A stretch of 8,203 nt of DNA from contig CAZEML010000201.1 of NCBI GenBank assembly GCA_964513285.1, positions 1 through 8,203 of the forward strand, read 5' to 3'. The stretch comes from UBA11606 sp964513285 (GTDB lineage: Bacteria > Actinomycetota > Acidimicrobiia > Acidimicrobiales > Aldehydirespiratoraceae). The translations under genes were made by a program, and so were the position numbers. The notes beneath the pieces were generated by a model, which saw only the letters and a program-made list of their open reading frames with translations, did not search any database and was not told where the DNA came from. Positions 5,361-8,203 of this stretch are shown piece after piece. Positions within the stretch are counted from its first letter, which is position 1; each line of letters begins with the position of its first letter.

Positions 5361-7150
5361 GGCGCCGACTCCAGCAAGGACACGGGGATGTCGGCATGCC
5401 TGGCCCGCAGCCACTCCCCGAGCGACTTGGCCTGACCGTCCTGGCGGGTCGAAGCCGCGACCCCTTCCTGCAGGATCCCGTGGATCAGGAAGTTGAGCGA
5501 CCACAGGTTCGGGAGGTCGTGGCGCTCGATCTCGAGATCGGCGGCCTCCGGCAACAACTCGCGGATGCGTTCGACGGTGAGCTCGCGGCTCATCCAAACG
5601 AACGCGTCGGCGGACCGGGCGAAGACGCCGAGGTTGGCGTTGCCGCCCTTGTCGCCGGAGCGACTGCCGAGGATCCGGCCGAGCGCGGCCCGCTCCGTTG
5701 GCCCGGTGGGAACGGGCGGGAGATCGATCGACGGCGTCTCGACCGTCGCACCTCCGGCCGGTGCGACGGAGTCGACCACCGTTCGCTCCCCGCCGAGCAG
5801 TACGACGTGCTGGGGCACCAGGTCGGCGGGGACCAGACCCGACGTGTGCACCCCGAACGGTCTGCCGATCCCGGCGCCGGCCAGTCCGTAGAAGCCCGGG
5901 ATCGTCGCCAGCGCCATGTCGTTGATGCCGACCGAGATCGCCTTGGTCTTGCGCTCGTCGGGGTCCTTCACCGTCAACCGCCACTGGGCCGTCGCCGCCT
6001 CGTTCGACGCCGGATCGTCGTGATCGGTTCGCACCACGGTGGTGGTCACGCTGTCGAAGTCGTCGGGACCGACCGGTGCGGCCGTCCAGAACGCCGCCTC
6101 CAGCAGCTCGGCCTTGGCCTCGATGTCGAGCCCGGTGAGCGCCAACACGATGTCGCTGCGGAATCCACCCCAGGAGTTCATCGACACCTTCAGGGTGTCG
6201 GGCGGACGTTCGCCCTGTGTGCCCGAGATCCGAACCCGGTCGGGGCCTTCCTGGGTCAGGCGCATCGTGTCGAAGCGACTCGTCACGTCCGGGCCCAGGT
6301 ACGCGGGCGCACCGATCTCGTAGAGCAGCTGGGAAGTCACCGTGCCCACGGTGACGGCGCCACCCGTGCCGGGATGTTTGGTGATCGTGGCGCTCCCGTC
6401 GGCCTCGACCTCCGCGATCGGGAACCCGGCCCGCTCGAGGCCGGGGATCTCGGTGAAGAACGAATAGTTGCCGCCGGTCGCTTGGGTGCCGCATTCGATC
6501 ACGTGACCGGCGGCGACGGCGCCGGCCATGGCGTTCCAGTCGTCGCGGGCCCACCCGTGGTGCCACGCCGCCGGCCCGGCCACGATCGCGGCGTCGGTGG
6601 TGCGGCCGGTGACGACGATGTCGGCACCCCGGTCGAGGGCCTCGACGATGCCCCAGGCACCGAGGTAGGCGTTCGCGGAGATGTAGTCGATCGGCGCGAC
6701 CGGCTCGCCGGTCTCGAAGTCGATGATGTCGATCCCCGCGGCCCGCAGCTCGTCGAGTCGCGGCAGCAGGTCGTCGCCGTTGACGTAGGCGATCGTCGGG
6801 TTGAGGCCGAGCGTGTCGGCAACCTCGGCCACCGCCTCCGCACAGTGGTCCGGATCGAGCCCGCCGGCGTTCGACACGACCTTGATGCCCTGGTCGAGGC
6901 AGGTCCCCATGACCTGTTCCATCTGCTTCACGAACGTGCGGGCATACCCCGACCCCGGCCGTTTCGCCTGGGTCCGGGCGAGGATCAACATCGTCAACTC
7001 GGCCAACCAGTCGCCGGTCAACGCGTCGATCGGCCCGCCCTCGACCATCTCCTGAGCAGCGGACAGGCGGTCGCCGTAGAACCCACTGCAGTTCGCGATC
7101 CGGATCGCGTTGCCTTGCTGATCGCCGCCATTCGGCGGAACCGCGCTCAC
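5357..7150 (-). CDS. DUF1446 / AtuA-family protein (acyclic terpene utilisation AtuA-like)
   Basis: A cytoplasmic protein of 597 residues, close to the length of Pseudomonas AtuA. The N-terminal DUF1446 domain spans about residues 15-460. It opens with IRIANCSGFYGDRLSAA (16-32) and includes GDWLAELTML (46-55), VSNAGGLDP (92-100), YVNGDD (122-127) and VVTGRTTDAAIV (179-190). The C-terminal AtuA-like domain covers about 488-595 and carries SRSGDKGGNANLGVFAR (496-512) and LPNLWSLNFLIHGIL (546-560). The biochemical role of this family is not established. In Pseudomonas, atuA belongs to the citronellol/geraniol catabolic cluster with geranyl-CoA carboxylase. Here it follows an acyl-CoA carboxylase alpha subunit with a GTGA overlap, which repeats that association. 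The GTG at 7150 is chosen from this overlap and a GGGGAG 6 bases upstream. The frame stays open further upstream only because it runs antiphase through the carboxylase gene. No transmembrane segment is visible. Confidence 0.93.
   Translation of the reverse strand: MSAVPPNGGDQQGNAIRIANCSGFYGDRLSAAQEMVEGGPIDALTGDWLAELTMLILARTQAKRPGSGYARTFVKQMEQVMGTCLDQGIKVVSNAGGLDPDHCAEAVAEVADTLGLNPTIAYVNGDDLLPRLDELRAAGIDIIDFETGEPVAPIDYISANAYLGAWGIVEALDRGADIVVTGRTTDAAIVAGPAAWHHGWARDDWNAMAGAVAAGHVIECGTQATGGNYSFFTEIPGLERAGFPIAEVEADGSATITKHPGTGGAVTVGTVTSQLLYEIGAPAYLGPDVTSRFDTMRLTQEGPDRVRISGTQGERPPDTLKVSMNSWGGFRSDIVLALTGLDIEAKAELLEAAFWTAAPVGPDDFDSVTTTVVRTDHDDPASNEAATAQWRLTVKDPDERKTKAISVGINDMALATIPGFYGLAGAGIGRPFGVHTSGLVPADLVPQHVVLLGGERTVVDSVAPAGGATVETPSIDLPPVPTGPTERAALGRILGSRSGDKGGNANLGVFARSADAFVWMSRELTVERIRELLPEAADLEIERHDLPNLWSLNFLIHGILQEGVAASTRQDGQAKSLGEWLRARHADIPVSLLESAP
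6336..6355. repeat. Perfect palindrome with 9-bp arms inside the DUF1446 gene
   Basis: Arms GTCACCGTG and CACGGTGAC flank a 2-base spacer. It lies in codons for a V-T-V-G-T-V-T stretch (residues about 265-272), whose repetitive amino acids could create the symmetry by chance. The size and symmetry would also suit a TetR-type operator, but nothing else supports that. It is reported as a structure only. Confidence 0.45.
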
Positions 7151-8203
7151 TGGTCGCTCCCCACGCCCGATTCCTCGATCGTCAGCAGCAGGGCGCCGTT
7201 CTCGACCTGGCCACCGACCTCGATCGGCACCTCGGACACGACACCGTCGAACGGGGCCGAGATGTGATGCTCCATCTTCATCGCCTCGAGCACCACGAGT
7301 ACCTGCCCGGCGCTGACCGTGTCGCCGACGCCGCAGCGCACCTCGATCACCGAGCCCGGCATCGGAGCGACCAGACCACCGGACGGCAACTCCGCGCCCG
7401 GGACCGTGAATCGGGGAACGAGCCCGAGCGCCACCGTCGTGGCCCCCAGGGTGACGTAGGCGACGTCGTCGGCGACCGTGACCGCAGCCCGGAGCCGGCG
7501 GCCGTCGATCTCGACCTCGACGTCGTCGGGGCTCCAGTCGTGCACGACGACCGTCTCGCCGGTACCGAGGCGGAAGCCGCCGGCTCGACGCAACACGTAC
7601 TCGACCCGCAGCTCCTCGTCGCCCGCCCGGAACTCGATGTACTGAGGTGGGAGCGAGCCGGTGCGGAAGTTCGAGCGGGCAAAGCCCCAGACGTCGTCGG
7701 CGGCGCGGTTGTGGCCCTGGAGCCACATCGCCGCGACGATCGCCGCGCTCCTCGTGTCGGGCGGAGTCTGGGTGCCGGCGGGATCGACGCGCTCGATGAA
7801 GTCGGTGGTCGTGTCGCCGTCGAGGAACGCCGGGTTCCGCAGCGTGGCGACCAGGAAGTCCCGGTTGGTCACGACACCGCCCAGGTGGAGCCGCTCCAAG
7901 GCGAGCGCCAGCCGACCGGCAGCCTCGGCCCGGGTCGGACCGTGGGCGACCACCTTGGCGAGCATCGGATCGAAGTCGACCCCGACCACGCTCCCCTGCT
8001 CGACGCCGCTGTCCCAGCGCACAGCCGGTTCGGCGGCGGGCCGGTAGGCCGACAAGGTGCCGGTGGCCGGGAGGAAGCCGTTGTCGGGATCCTCGGCATA
8101 CAGCCGGACCTCGATCGCCGAGCCGCTCCAGGCGACGTCGTCTTGGCCGTAGCCGAGTTCGGCGCCGCCGGCGATGCGCAGCTGCTCGCGAACCAGGTCG
8201 ATA
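7147..8203 (-). CDS. Biotin-dependent acyl-CoA carboxylase alpha subunit (biotin carboxylase + BCCP), 5'-truncated by window edge
   Basis: The last 351 residues of a biotin carboxylase/BCCP subunit; the N-terminal ATP-grasp part lies beyond the right edge. The visible start LVREQLRIAGG and SGSAIEVRLYAEDP (28-39, with the Arg equivalent to E. coli AccC Arg338 at 33) is the biotin carboxylase C-terminal domain, up to about residue 140. A linker/BT-like domain follows. The biotinyl domain at the C-terminus holds EAMKMEHH with the biotin-accepting Lys encoded at 7276-7278. The enzyme ATP-dependently carboxylates biotin, then a separate beta subunit carboxylates an acyl-CoA. Methylcrotonyl-CoA (LiuD), geranyl-CoA (AtuF), propionyl-CoA and acetyl-CoA enzymes share this layout. 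The sequence alone does not choose between them; the AtuA and glutaconyl-type hydratase neighbours favour a methylcrotonyl- or geranyl-CoA-like substrate. Its stop overlaps the DUF1446 start (GTGA). A TTG at 8055 is internal, because homology continues upstream of it to the edge. Confidence 0.95.
   Translation of the reverse strand, partial: IDLVREQLRIAGGAELGYGQDDVAWSGSAIEVRLYAEDPDNGFLPATGTLSAYRPAAEPAVRWDSGVEQGSVVGVDFDPMLAKVVAHGPTRAEAAGRLALALERLHLGGVVTNRDFLVATLRNPAFLDGDTTTDFIERVDPAGTQTPPDTRSAAIVAAMWLQGHNRAADDVWGFARSNFRTGSLPPQYIEFRAGDEELRVEYVLRRAGGFRLGTGETVVVHDWSPDDVEVEIDGRRLRAAVTVADDVAYVTLGATTVALGLVPRFTVPGAELPSGGLVAPMPGSVIEVRCGVGDTVSAGQVLVVLEAMKMEHHISAPFDGVVSEVPIEVGGQVENGALLLTIEESGVGSDQ
7157..7162 (-). 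promoter_or_regulatory. Ribosome binding site of the DUF1446/AtuA gene
   Basis: The minus strand reads GGGGAG, 6 bases before the GTG at 7150, inside the carboxylase 3' end. It decides the otherwise unclear start of this long open frame. Confidence 0.55.

Noticed and set aside
5396..7267. Long plus-strand open frame (623 codons) opposite the DUF1446 gene
   Set aside because: It is antisense to a clearly conserved protein, lacks recognisable domains, and its Arg/Gly/Asp/Val-rich composition is what high-GC codon bias produces on the opposite strand.
7147..8055. TTG at 8055 as the start of a short biotinyl protein
   Set aside because: Biotin carboxylase homology continues in the same frame from 8056 to the window edge, so the gene is larger and truncated by the window.
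1..8203. tRNA or rRNA genes, CRISPR arrays, insertion sequences, phage or defence genes
   Set aside because: No direct-repeat arrays, transposase motifs, terminal inverted repeats or tRNA-like cloverleaf sequences were seen; the window is packed with metabolic genes.

Overview
The window is high-GC DNA with strong G/C use at codon third positions, GTG starts and tightly overlapping genes. This points to an actinobacterium, and a member of Acidimicrobiia is plausible but is only a guess. The run of 100 N bases shows that it comes from a draft genome or metagenome scaffold.

Every gene I can support lies on the minus strand, so transcription runs from right to left. In that order they are: (1) the C-terminal part of a biotin-dependent acyl-CoA carboxylase alpha subunit, cut by the right edge (7147-8203); (2) a DUF1446/AtuA-family protein (5357-7150); (3) a TetR-family regulator (4698-5360); (4) an enoyl-CoA hydratase/crotonase (3904-4701); (5) an acyl-CoA dehydrogenase (2660-3904); (6) a cytochrome P450 resembling CYP153 (1332-2663); then a 100-N gap (1223-1322); and (7) a nitronate monooxygenase-family FMN oxidoreductase (89-1219, its start probably in or across the gap). 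A 12-bp GC-rich hairpin (55-82) follows and looks like the terminator. Positions 1-54 hold nothing I can support.

The five visible junctions between genes 1 and 6 are GTGA, GTGA, ATGA, TGATG and ATGA overlaps of 4 or 1 bases, so the genes form one translationally coupled operon. No promoter is visible, and it must lie to the right of the window.

The gene content resembles the Pseudomonas atu (acyclic terpene utilisation) and liu (leucine/isovalerate) pathways. Both use an acyl-CoA dehydrogenase, a biotin carboxylase and a glutaconyl-CoA-type hydratase; atu also has AtuA and a TetR repressor. Here those functions sit with a CYP153-like terminal hydroxylase. My inference is an operon that takes up a methyl-branched or isoprenoid hydrocarbon or acid: P450 hydroxylation of a terminal carbon, then activation and dehydrogenation, carboxylation of the beta-methyl group, hydration and cleavage. 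The CoA ligase, lyase, carboxylase beta subunit and P450 redox partners are not in the window. The substrate is therefore unproven.
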